Assembly (NCBI RefSeq): GCF_008831075.1
Contig: NZ_WBJX01000005.1
Coordinates: 248,001-312,000, forward strand
Direction: 5' to 3'
From: Pseudoclavibacter terrae
Lineage (GTDB): Bacteria > Actinomycetota > Actinomycetes > Actinomycetales > Microbacteriaceae
DNA length: 64,000 nt
In this document: positions 7,572 to 14,921 of the stretch, in pieces
How positions within the stretch are numbered: the first letter of the stretch is position 1
How the letters are laid out: each line of letters opens with the position of its first letter
The notes under the pieces: model-generated
What the model was told of the DNA's origin: nothing
The model's database searches: none
The model's input: the letters and a program-made list of their open reading frames with translations, nothing else
Made by a program: the position numbers and the translations under genes

Positions 7572-8948
7572 TCAGCGGATGCCGGCGACCTCGCGGTCTT
7601 CGCGCTTGCCGTCGCGCTCGTCGTCCCTGGCGCGCATGGCCTTCTCGTCGTCGAGCCAGTTCACGCCCTTGTTGTTGAGGAAGAACACGTAGACGACGAG
7701 GGAGGCGGCGATGGCGATGGTGACGTAGATGATGAAGAGCGGCACCTGCTGAGCCTCGCCCGCTGCCGTGTAGAGGAGCGGCGCGGTGCCGCCGAACAGC
7801 GAGTTCGCCATGGCGTAGCCGAAGCCGACACCGAGGGCGCGGATGTGCGTCGGGAACAGCTCGGCCTTCACGACGGCGTTGATGGACGTGTAGCCGGTGA
7901 GGATCACGAAGCCGCCGACGAGGATGCCGAACGCGGCGAGCTCGTTGGTCTGCTGCGGCAGGTACGTGAGCAGGAACCAGGTGTACAGCACGCCGCCTGC
8001 GCCGAAGAACACGAGGAGCGTCTTGCGGCCGACGATGTCGGACAGCCAGCCGCCGATGGGCTGCAGCAGCATGAGCACGGTGAGCGCGATGAGGTTCAGG
8101 ATCGTGCCGGAGACGACGTCGTCGCCCGCGAACGCCTTCTTCACGATGCCGGGCCCCGTCACCGAGTAGGTGTAGAACGCGACCGTGCCACCCATCGTGA
8201 TGAGGAAGCAGAGGAGGAGCGGGCGCCACTGGTGCAGGATGAGCTCCTTCATCGAGCCCGAGGAGCGAGACGTGCCGTCCTTGACCGACTCGATGGCCGA
8301 CTCGCTGAGCGACTCGTCCATCGTGCGGCGCAGGTAGAAGACGACGATGGCTGCGACGCCGCCGATGCCGAAGGCGATGCGCCAGCCCCACTCGGAGATC
8401 GCCTCGGTCGGCATGGCCAGCACCATGACGAGCAGCGTGGCCTGGGCGAGCACGTGACCGCCGACGAGCGTCACGTAGTGGAACGACGACAGGAAGCCGC
8501 GGCGTCCGCGGATGGCGGCCTCGGACATGTACGTGGCGCTCGTGCCGTACTCGCCACCCGTCGCGAAGCCCTGCACGAGGCGGCACATGATGAGGATGAT
8601 CGCCGCCCCCGCACCGATGACCTCGGCCGACGGGGTGAGCGCGATGATGAACGAGCATCCGGCCATGATCGACACCGAGACGGTCAGAGCGAGTCGACGC
8701 CCGTGCCGGTCGGCGAAGCGCCCGAAGAACCAGGCGCCGATGGGGCGCATGAGGAACGTGACGGCGAAGATCGCCCAGATGTAGATCTGCGAGTTCTTGT
8801 CCTCGGAGTCGAAGAACTGGAACTCGAAGTAGGAGGCGAAGACCGAGTAGACGTAGACGTCGTACCACTCGACGAGGTTGCCGGCCGAGCCCTTCAGGGT
8901 GTTGGAAACCGAGCGGCGAAGGCTGCCCGGCTGCTGTGTCGTCGTCAT
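7572..8948 (-). CDS. MHS-family MFS transporter (alpha-ketoglutarate/citrate-permease type)
   Basis: 458 residues, twelve predicted membrane helices. The N-terminus GSAGNLVEWYDVYVYSVF, the loop GRFADRHGRR and the RLVQGFATGGEYG segment are hallmarks of metabolite:H+ symporters of the KgtP/ShiA/ProP group, which take up organic acids or betaines. I place the start at ATG 8948 because GGAGAA lies 6 nt upstream; further in-frame ATGs exist at 8960 and 9029. It is divergent from a two-component system and binding protein, which makes it the likely target of that regulator and suggests a di- or tricarboxylate substrate. The substrate is inference. Confidence 0.9.
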   Translation of the reverse strand: MTTTQQPGSLRRSVSNTLKGSAGNLVEWYDVYVYSVFASYFEFQFFDSEDKNSQIYIWAIFAVTFLMRPIGAWFFGRFADRHGRRLALTVSVSIMAGCSFIIALTPSAEVIGAGAAIILIMCRLVQGFATGGEYGTSATYMSEAAIRGRRGFLSSFHYVTLVGGHVLAQATLLVMVLAMPTEAISEWGWRIAFGIGGVAAIVVFYLRRTMDESLSESAIESVKDGTSRSSGSMKELILHQWRPLLLCFLITMGGTVAFYTYSVTGPGIVKKAFAGDDVVSGTILNLIALTVLMLLQPIGGWLSDIVGRKTLLVFFGAGGVLYTWFLLTYLPQQTNELAAFGILVGGFVILTGYTSINAVVKAELFPTHIRALGVGFGYAMANSLFGGTAPLLYTAAGEAQQVPLFIIYVTIAIAASLVVYVFFLNNKGVNWLDDEKAMRARDDERDGKREDREVAGIR

Positions 8949-9063
8949 TGACTTCTCCATCGTCGTTGATCTGCTGCTGACCGCGGGGTGGAGCCCCGGC
9001 CCCACCTCGGTGTGGGTGTACTCGACCACTCTCGACAGTGCGCAAGGGGCGGCGGGCGGATCC

Positions 9064-9078
9064 TTACATTCCCTTTAC
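9064..9078. promoter_or_regulatory. Candidate response-regulator site: TTAC direct repeat, 11-bp spacing
   Basis: TTAC at 9064-9067 is repeated at 9075-9078 as TTTAC within CTTACATTCCCTTTAC, an 11-bp phase suited to head-to-tail binding of OmpR-type regulators. It lies in the divergent region between the transporter and the regulator genes. No experiment or known consensus supports it. Confidence 0.4.
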
Positions 9079-9127
9079 GTGGGCGCCGTTCGTTCGCCTG
9101 TGTCGGCGGCTCCCGTCGGCGCGCGCC

Positions 9128-9133
9128 TACCAT
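9128..9133 (+). promoter_or_regulatory. -10 box for leaderless two-component operon
   Basis: TACCAT ends 7 nt before the ATG at 9141. No convincing -35 is seen. The run GGGGG directly before the ATG is too close to be a good ribosome site, so a leaderless transcript is likely. Confidence 0.45.
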
Positions 9134-9140
9134 TGGGGGT

Positions 9141-9803
9141 ATGCGTGTGCTCGTCGCCGAGGATGACGCGTCCGTCTCCGCCGCCCTCGCGGCCGTGCTC
9201 GGGCGCGCCGATCACGCCTGCCAGCAGGTCGCCAGGGGCAGTGACGTGCTCCTCAAGCATCGCGACGTCGACCTCGTGCTGCTCGACCTCGGCCTCGAGG
9301 ACATGGACGGGCTCGAGGTGCTCAGGCGTCTGCGCCAGGTCAGCCAGGTGCCCGTCATCGTGGTCACGGCTCGCGGCGACGAGCGCTCGACGGTGCGCGC
9401 CCTCGGGCTCGGCGCCGACGACTACCTCGTGAAGCCCGTGCGCATGCACGAGCTGCTCGCCCGCATCGACGCCGTTGCCAGACGTCGAGCCCCGACGGCC
9501 GAGCCGGAGGTGGTGCACGTCGGCGAGGCCCGGATCGAACTCCTCTCACGACGCGTCGCGGTCGGTGACGAGGAGGTGTCGCTGACGCCGACCGAGTTCG
9601 AGCTGCTCGCCGTGCTCGCCAAGCGCGTCGGCCGCGCCGTCAGCAGGCAGGAGCTGCTCGACCAGGTGTGGGGCGATGCCTACGCGGCGACCTCACGGTC
9701 CTTCGACGTGCACCTCGCGCAGCTGCGCCAGAAGCTCCCGGCCGTCGCGATCACGACGATCCGCGGCTTCGGCTACCGGCTCGAGACGAAGCCAGCCCGA
9801 TGA
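9141..9803 (+). CDS. OmpR-family response regulator
   Basis: 220 residues. The receiver domain has the acidic pair (AEDD), phospho-acceptor Asp49 (LVLLDLGLEDMDG), conserved Thr (VVTARG) and Lys (LVKPVR). A winged-helix Trans_reg_C domain follows from about residue 125 (LTPTEFELLAVL, SFDVHLAQLRQKL, IRGFGYRL). ATG of the kinase overlaps its TGA by 4 bp. With the kinase, the TAXI binding protein and the divergent MHS transporter, the set resembles TctD/TctE-type control of carboxylate uptake; the ligand is not shown by sequence. Confidence 0.95.
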   Translation: MRVLVAEDDASVSAALAAVLGRADHACQQVARGSDVLLKHRDVDLVLLDLGLEDMDGLEVLRRLRQVSQVPVIVVTARGDERSTVRALGLGADDYLVKPVRMHELLARIDAVARRRAPTAEPEVVHVGEARIELLSRRVAVGDEEVSLTPTEFELLAVLAKRVGRAVSRQELLDQVWGDAYAATSRSFDVHLAQLRQKLPAVAITTIRGFGYRLETKPAR

Positions 9804-11458
9804 GGCTGCAGGTGCTGCTGCCCCTCATGCTCTTCGGTCTGCTCACGGTGATCGCCATCATCATCCCCGCAAGCGAGGGCATCGCCGTGAACCGAACCCA
9901 GCAGCTCACCCTGCAGCGGGCGACGTCCATGGACCAGATCGTGCAGCGTGCAGAGACGGCCGTCGCGAGCGACGACGCCGCCGGCCTCATCCGCTACCTC
10001 GAGCGGTTCGCCGAGGTCTACGGCGAGGCGGCCATGGTCGTCGACAGCGAGGGCGCGCTCGTCGCCTCGACCGGTGATGTCGACATGGATGCGCGTGCCG
10101 CGTCGCTCGTGCTCGCCGCGTCGCGCACCGTGCCCCAGCGATCCATCCCGACCATCTACCCGTGGAGCGCCGACACGCACCTCGTCGCGGAGCCCTTCGC
10201 GAACGGCTCGAGCGCGGCGTCCGGTGCCGTGCTGCTCGAGGTGGACCAGGCGGAGGCGAAAGCCGAGATCACGGGGTGGTGGGCGCTCGTCGCGCTCGCG
10301 GGCCTCCTGCTGCTCCTGCTGCTCTTCGCTGCGTCGCAGTTCTGGACGAGCTGGGTGCTTCGCCCCGTGCGCGCGTTGGACGACGCCGCGAACGCGCTCG
10401 CGGAGCAGCGCGAGCCGGACCTGGCGGCGGCGACCGGACCGCTCGAGCTGCGGCGCCTGTCGTCGTCGTTCGCCCGCATGTCGCGGGGGGTCGAGGACGC
10501 CCTCGAACAGCAGCGCGGGTTCGTCGCGGAGGCGTCGCACCAGCTGCGCAACCCGCTCGCGGCGATCCGCCTGCGCATCGACGCCCTGCCGCGAGATGAC
10601 GCCGACGAGGCCGAGCTGGCGGCGGTCGGCGGCGACCTGGACCGGCTCGAGCACGTCGTCGACCGGATGCTCGTGCTCGCCAACGCGGAGCATCGCGCGA
10701 CGGCGGAGGCCAGCGGGCGGAGGACGGGGTTCGCCGACGGGGCTGCCCGCGAGCACGTCACGTCCGCGGTCATGCTCGCGGCGCCCCACGAGGAGCGGTT
10801 CCACGACGAGGGGATGCGGCTGCGCGTCGTCGACGAGCGCGAGGTGCGCGTGGCATGCCGGAAGAGCGACCTCGAGGAGATCGTCGAGACGCTCCTCGAC
10901 AACGCGCGGAAGTACGCGGGCAACGGGGCGACGGTCACGATGCGGTTCGTGCTCAAGGGGCCCGAGCGCGGGGGCGGGTCCGGGCAGGTGTCGGCGTCGG
11001 CGTCGGCGTCGGTGTCGGTGTCGGCTCAGGCTCAAGCTCAGGCGCACGGGCAGAGCCCGGTCGGCGGGCCGCGTCCGCCTGCTGCGCGGGGAGGGTTCAG
11101 GGGCGCCGCGGACGACGGGGTGTCCGAGCCCCGGAGCGGGATTGCGAGCTTCGGCGAGTCCGCCGGCTTCGACGGATTCGGCGAGTCCGTCGGCTTCGAC
11201 GGATTCGACGGTTTCGACGGTGCAGTCGGGCACGCGCTCCTCGAGATCAGCGACGACGGGCCCGGCGTCCGCGACGACGAGCTCGCGCAGCTCGGCACGA
11301 GGTTCTGGCGCTCACCCGACCATCGGGGGAAGCCGGGCACGGGACTCGGCCTCGCGATCGTCGGGGAGCTCGCGAGGGCCAACCGCGCCTCGGTCGGCTA
11401 CGACCGCGCGCCCGAGGGCGGGCTCCGCGCACGAGTGCGTCTGGTGCGCGCGTGGTGA
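9800..11458 (+). CDS. Sensor histidine kinase with a repeat insertion in the ATPase domain
   Basis: 552 residues. Membrane helices at about 5-23 and 157-180 enclose an extracytoplasmic sensor of about 130 residues; a HAMP-like segment leads to the H box (EASHQLRNPLAAIRLR, His about 246). The N box LLDNARKYA (about 365), G1 DDGPGV (about 483) and G2 GTGLGLAIVGEL (about 514) are intact. Between N box and G1, about 90 residues of low complexity are inserted (10960-11230), with Ser-Ala/Val-Ser dipeptide and GFDGFG-type repeats. The insert sits in a beta-hairpin, so activity may survive. The 3' end overlaps the binding-protein gene by 4 bp (GTGA). Confidence 0.93.
   Translation: MRLQVLLPLMLFGLLTVIAIIIPASEGIAVNRTQQLTLQRATSMDQIVQRAETAVASDDAAGLIRYLERFAEVYGEAAMVVDSEGALVASTGDVDMDARAASLVLAASRTVPQRSIPTIYPWSADTHLVAEPFANGSSAASGAVLLEVDQAEAKAEITGWWALVALAGLLLLLLLFAASQFWTSWVLRPVRALDDAANALAEQREPDLAAATGPLELRRLSSSFARMSRGVEDALEQQRGFVAEASHQLRNPLAAIRLRIDALPRDDADEAELAAVGGDLDRLEHVVDRMLVLANAEHRATAEASGRRTGFADGAAREHVTSAVMLAAPHEERFHDEGMRLRVVDEREVRVACRKSDLEEIVETLLDNARKYAGNGATVTMRFVLKGPERGGGSGQVSASASASVSVSAQAQAQAHGQSPVGGPRPPAARGGFRGAADDGVSEPRSGIASFGESAGFDGFGESVGFDGFDGFDGAVGHALLEISDDGPGVRDDELAQLGTRFWRSPDHRGKPGTGLGLAIVGELARANRASVGYDRAPEGGLRARVRLVRAW
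10980..11220 (+). repeat. Coding microsatellite-like repeats inside the kinase gene
   Basis: In-frame repeats: TCGGCG/TCGGTG hexamers (about 10989-11025), then CAGGCT/CAAGCT hexamers, then degenerate TTCGACGGATTC/GGCGAGTCC units (about 11145-11220). All have lengths divisible by three, so the frame is kept. They encode the insertion in the ATPase domain and could vary in copy number between strains. Confidence 0.7.
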
Positions 11459-12390
11459 GCGTCACGAGGCGTGGCTTCCTGCTGGGAGTCGGCGCAGGTG
11501 CGGCGGCGGCCGCGACCCTCTCCCTCGCCGGGTGCTCGCTCGGGCAGGCGCCGACGCGCATCCGCATGGCGTGCGGCGAGCAGGGCGGCACCTACGTCCA
11601 GTTCGGCGAGCTGCTTCGCGACGCACTCGACAGGAACGGCACGACGGGGCTCGAGGTCGTGACGACCGGCGGCAGCGTCGCCAACCTGGCCCTGCTGCAG
11701 GCGCGAGACGCCGAGCTGGCCATCGTGCTCGCCGACGCGGCCGCGACCGACGCCCAGAACAAGGTCGCGATCGGGCGCGTGTATCAGAACTACCTGCAGT
11801 GCTTCGTGCGCAGGGATGGGCCGGTCGGTGGCGTCGAGGACCTCGCCGGGCGGCGCGTCTCGGTCGGGGCCCCGCAGTCCGGGGCGGCGTTGACCGCCAG
11901 GCGTGTGCTCGACTCCCTCGGCCTGCTCGAGGGGGACCGGGCCGTCGTGGTGTCCGAGCTGTACCTCGACGAGGCAATCGCCGCGATCGAGGCCGACACC
12001 GTCGACGCGATCTTCTGGTCGGGCGGGTTGCCGCTGCCAGCGGTGCAGGACCTCGACGCGGCAGTCGATCTGCTCGACCTCACGAGCGCGCTCGAGTCCC
12101 TCGACGCGGAGCATCCCGGTGTCTACACGCTCACCGCAGTGCCGGCGAGCACCTACGGGAGCGCTGAGGCGGTGCCGGCCATCGGCGTCTCCAACTACCT
12201 GCTCGCGCGCCCCGACCTGCCAGACGAGGTCGCCCGCGCCCTGGTCGACGTGCTGATCGGGGACGCCGCGAAGCTGGTGCCGGACGGCTCGCTCGGCGTG
12301 CAGTATCTGACCGCCTCGAACCTCATCGACACGAGCCCGGTCGAGCTGCACCCCGCGGCTCAGCGCCGGTACCGGCAGCTGTACGGGTAG
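11455..12390 (+). CDS. TAXI-family TRAP-type solute-binding lipoprotein
   Basis: 311 residues from GTG 11455, overlapping the kinase stop. The N-terminus SVTRRGFLLG is twin-arginine-like and ends in a lipobox LAGC, so a Tat-exported lipoprotein is likely. The mature part has TAXI features: IRMACGEQGGTYVQFGELL, TTGGSVANLALLQ and a DAIFWSGG segment. TAXI proteins normally deliver substrates to a fused TRAP 4TM/12TM permease, but none occurs here; the next gene is convergent DUF445. Its coupling to a histidine kinase suggests a sensing role, presenting ligand to the kinase, or service to the divergent MHS transporter. That role is inference. Confidence 0.88.
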   Translation: MSVTRRGFLLGVGAGAAAAATLSLAGCSLGQAPTRIRMACGEQGGTYVQFGELLRDALDRNGTTGLEVVTTGGSVANLALLQARDAELAIVLADAAATDAQNKVAIGRVYQNYLQCFVRRDGPVGGVEDLAGRRVSVGAPQSGAALTARRVLDSLGLLEGDRAVVVSELYLDEAIAAIEADTVDAIFWSGGLPLPAVQDLDAAVDLLDLTSALESLDAEHPGVYTLTAVPASTYGSAEAVPAIGVSNYLLARPDLPDEVARALVDVLIGDAAKLVPDGSLGVQYLTASNLIDTSPVELHPAAQRRYRQLYG

Positions 12391-12436
12391 TCGGCGGGGC
12401 CACGGTGAGGCCGCTTCGGCCGCTTCGCTGAGCGGG

Positions 12437-12516
12437 GCGGCGGCGTGGGGCGGCGTGGGGCGGCGTGGGGCGGGGGTGGCACGGTCGGCTCGAGCTCGAG
12501 CTCGAGCTCGAGCTCA
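12437..12516. repeat. Simple repeats in convergent gap: CGGCGTGGGG x3 and GCTCGA x4
   Basis: Three perfect copies of CGGCGTGGGG (12441-12470) and four of GCTCGA (12488-12511). The second is self-complementary (overlapping GAGCTC/CTCGAG) and touches the stop codon of the DUF445 gene. It can fold as a hairpin and may serve as a bidirectional terminator between the TAXI and DUF445 genes. Confidence 0.65.
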
Positions 12517-13785
12517 GCCCAGGAAGGCGTGCGCGACCGTGAAGATCGTGACCCCGGCGAGCGCTCCGACGATCGTGCCGTTGAGGCGGATGTACTGCAG
12601 GTCGCGGCCCACCATGAGCTCGATCTTCTCGCTCGTCTCCTCGGCATCCCAGCTCGCCACGGTGTCCGAGATGATCGACGAGATCTCATGCCGATACCGG
12701 TCGACCAGGAACACGGCCGCGTCGATGACCCACGTGTTCACACGCTGCTGCAGCTGCGCATCCGTCGTCAGCCGCTGGCCGATGTCGACGAGCGCCGCCG
12801 TGACGCGCGTGCGAAGGGTGCTCTCGGGATCGGCGAGCGAGCGCAGAAGGCCGGTCTTCGCGGCGTTCCAGGCCTCGGCCGCCAGCTCGCGCATGCGGGG
12901 GCTGTCGAAGATGTTCCCCTTCGCGCCCTCGAAGCGGGCGATGAGCTCGGGGTCGTGCTGCAGCTGGTCGGAGAGGCGCGCGAGGTAGCCGTCGATGGCG
13001 GCGCGGGCCGGATGCGCATCGTCGGCCCGCACGGCGGCCACGAACTTCACGGCCTCGTTGTAGGCCGTGGTGTCGACGAGCCTCGTCGCGACCGACGGCA
13101 CCCACGAGGGGAGGCGCTTCGAGACGAGGCCATCGAACGCGCTCTGGTTCGCGGCCAGCCACGCGGCGGCGCTGTCGGCGGCGAGGTCGACGGCACCCCG
13201 GTGCGCGCCCGTCGCGACGACGCGCGACATCCACTCGCCGAGGGGCGGCGCCCACTGCGGCTCCACGAGGTGCTCGCGGGCGAGGCCCTCGATGAGGCCC
13301 TGCACGTCGTCGTCGCTGAGCGCCTCGAGCACGCCCGTCGCCATGACCGACGCCTCAGATGCGATGCGCTCCGCATGCTCCGGCTGCTCGATCCACTCGC
13401 CCAGGCGAGACGCGATCGACGTGGCCTGCAGCTTCGCGCGCACCACGTCGCCGCGCAGGAACTCGGTCTCGACGAACTCGCCGAGGGTCCGCCCGATCTC
13501 GTCCTTCCGCTTCGGGATGATCGCCGTGTGCGGGATCGGGATGCCGAGGGGATGCCGGAACAGCGCCGTCACGGCGAACCAGTCGGCGAGGGCGCCGACC
13601 ATGCCGCCCTCGGCCGCCGCGCGCACGTACGCGAACGCGGGCACATCCCGCTGCAGCGCGAACGCGACGACGAACACGACCGCCATGAACAGCAAGGCGC
13701 CCAACGCGACCGCCTTCATGACCCGAAGGCTGCGACGGCGTTCCTGATCGGCAGGACTCAGGAGCTCGGTCGGGGTGCGCGACAT
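12514..13785 (-). CDS. DUF445-family membrane protein
   Basis: 423 residues. It has an N-terminal membrane helix (VALGALLFMAVVFVVAFAL), the conserved DUF445 segment AAEGGMVGALADWFAVTALFRHP with IPHTAIIPKRKDEIG, a long amphipathic helical middle, and a C-terminal membrane helix (GTIVGALAGVTIFTVAHAFLG). Members are widespread in Actinobacteria and Firmicutes (YheB-like) with unknown biochemical role. It is convergent to the TAXI gene and head to head with a small membrane protein gene, so it is its own unit. Confidence 0.88.
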   Translation of the reverse strand: MSRTPTELLSPADQERRRSLRVMKAVALGALLFMAVVFVVAFALQRDVPAFAYVRAAAEGGMVGALADWFAVTALFRHPLGIPIPHTAIIPKRKDEIGRTLGEFVETEFLRGDVVRAKLQATSIASRLGEWIEQPEHAERIASEASVMATGVLEALSDDDVQGLIEGLAREHLVEPQWAPPLGEWMSRVVATGAHRGAVDLAADSAAAWLAANQSAFDGLVSKRLPSWVPSVATRLVDTTAYNEAVKFVAAVRADDAHPARAAIDGYLARLSDQLQHDPELIARFEGAKGNIFDSPRMRELAAEAWNAAKTGLLRSLADPESTLRTRVTAALVDIGQRLTTDAQLQQRVNTWVIDAAVFLVDRYRHEISSIISDTVASWDAEETSEKIELMVGRDLQYIRLNGTIVGALAGVTIFTVAHAFLG

Positions 13786-13890
13786 GCGGTCATCCTCGCA
13801 CGCGGCGGCGCGCGACGACTGCGCGCCGACCCAGGTCTCGCGTGGGTCTCCGGGGATTCATCGACTGCACCAGATCGGCAGACTGGACGC

Positions 13891-14178
13891 ATGAGCCCGC
13901 ACCACCAGCGCACGTTCAAGTCCGCCGCAGACGGGTCCGCCGCGACATCGTTCATGTGGTGGACCGTGTTCCTCCTCATCGGGGTGCTCAGCGCCGTCGT
14001 CTCGACGCTCGCCTCCACGCAGCTCGCCGTCGGCACGGATCACCAGGAGACGCTCGGCGTGGTGCTGTGGGCGTCCATCGCCGTCAGCGGCGTGTGCGGG
14101 GTCGGGGCGCTCGTCGCGTTCATCCGCACGGTCTACGTCCTTCTCGACCGCAGCGACCGGCGATGGGGCGGCGAGTAG
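13891..14178 (+). CDS. Small two-helix membrane protein, unknown function
   Basis: 95 residues starting MSPHHQRTFKSAADG, with two hydrophobic helices (FMWWTVFLLIGVLSAVVSTLAS and VVLWASIAVSGVCGVGALVAFI) and a charged tail (LLDRSDRRWGGE). I recognise no family. Start at ATG 13891, where a CAGACT -10-like box (13879-13884) ends 6 nt upstream and no ribosome site is seen, so it is probably leaderless. It is divergent from DUF445. Codon composition matches the neighbours. Confidence 0.65.
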   Translation: MSPHHQRTFKSAADGSAATSFMWWTVFLLIGVLSAVVSTLASTQLAVGTDHQETLGVVLWASIAVSGVCGVGALVAFIRTVYVLLDRSDRRWGGE

Positions 14179-14553
14179 GGGAGGTGCGGCGCCCGGGTCG
14201 TGTGGTGGCCGGGCTGTGTTGTGGCAGGGCGGTGCCGTGTGTTGGCCGGGCGGCGTTGTGTGGTGGCCGAGCTGTGTTCGCGAGATGAGCGGAGTCCTCT
14301 GCAGGGCGACCCGGCGGTGCGTGCTGGGTGCGGTGGGCGTGCGGCGGTCGCGCGGTGCTCAGCTGAGCCGCTCACGTCGGCGGTGAGGCGATCAAGCGAT
14401 CACGGCGTTCGAGCGATCACCGCGTTCGAGCAGTCAGCGCGTTCGAGCAGTCAGCGCGTCGCCCTCGGACCGCGCGGCTGCATCAGCATGCGAGGGCGAC
14501 GTCCGTCGTGCAGCCGATGCGCTGGCGAGGACGCAGTTCGTAGGGTGAATGAC
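14179..14553. other. Intergenic stretch without a credible gene
   Basis: About 375 bp. The first half is G/T-rich and holds degenerate GTGTGGTGGCCGGGC-type repeats; the second half holds the 17-bp array at 14388-14455. A -10-like TAGGGT (14541-14546) near the end belongs to the next small gene. No ORF here has convincing coding character. Confidence 0.6.
14388..14455. repeat. 17-bp tandem repeat, four units
   Basis: Four adjacent 17-bp units of the form GCGTTCGAGCAGTCAGC. Units 3 and 4 are identical, units 1 and 2 diverged (AAGCGATCACG and GAGCGATCACC ends). The period equals that of the larger array at 17552 but the unit sequence differs. Confidence 0.8.
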
Positions 14554-14703
14554 ATGGATATCTCGTCGATGATCATGGGCGCAGCCATCGCATCCGTCAT
14601 GTGGATCGGGTTCGTCCCCTGGGCCCGGCTCAAGCGCCTCCGCGAACTCGAGACGCAGGCGGCGGCGCGGGATGCCGGCGAAGGGCCGAGCTCGTCGTCC
14701 TAG
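14554..14703 (+). CDS. Possible 49-residue single-helix protein
   Basis: Starts MDISSMIMGAAIASVMWIG, one membrane helix followed by a charged tail (LKRLRELETQAAARDAGEG). A TAGGGT -10-like hexamer (14541-14546) ends 7 nt before the ATG, matching the leaderless pattern of neighbouring genes. Too short to recognise; the main support is the placement of the promoter and the helix-plus-charged-tail layout. Confidence 0.5.
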   Translation: MDISSMIMGAAIASVMWIGFVPWARLKRLRELETQAAARDAGEGPSSSS

Positions 14704-14753
14704 CGAGCTGACAACCAGCGGCCGCGGGGCGGCGGCGGATGCAGCCGAGCGCG

Positions 14754-14869
14754 GTGCCGTCACGGCCCCACAGGCTGAGGGGGCCCGAGCGTGCTTCCAT
14801 CACGGCCCCGCCGGCTGAGGGAGTGCGGGCGTGCTGTCATCACGGTCCGCTGGCTGGGGGAGTCCGGAC
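14754..14869. repeat. Imperfect 37-40 bp tandem repeat, three copies
   Basis: Units 14754-14790, 14791-14830 and 14831-14869 share the frame GTGCxxTCATCACGG followed by GGCTGAGGGAGTxCGG. The block lies just downstream of the acetyltransferase gene on the opposite strand. No function can be assigned. Confidence 0.65.
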
Positions 14870-14921
14870 GTTCTGACGCGGTGGACGCTCAGCGGAGAGC
14901 AGCTCTCGAGTCCGCGCGCAC

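Noticed and set aside
13800-13860. Long plus-strand frame from 12445 through to 14178 as one gene
   Set aside because: Most of it is antisense to DUF445; only the part from ATG 13891, with membrane helices and a -10 box before it, is credible.
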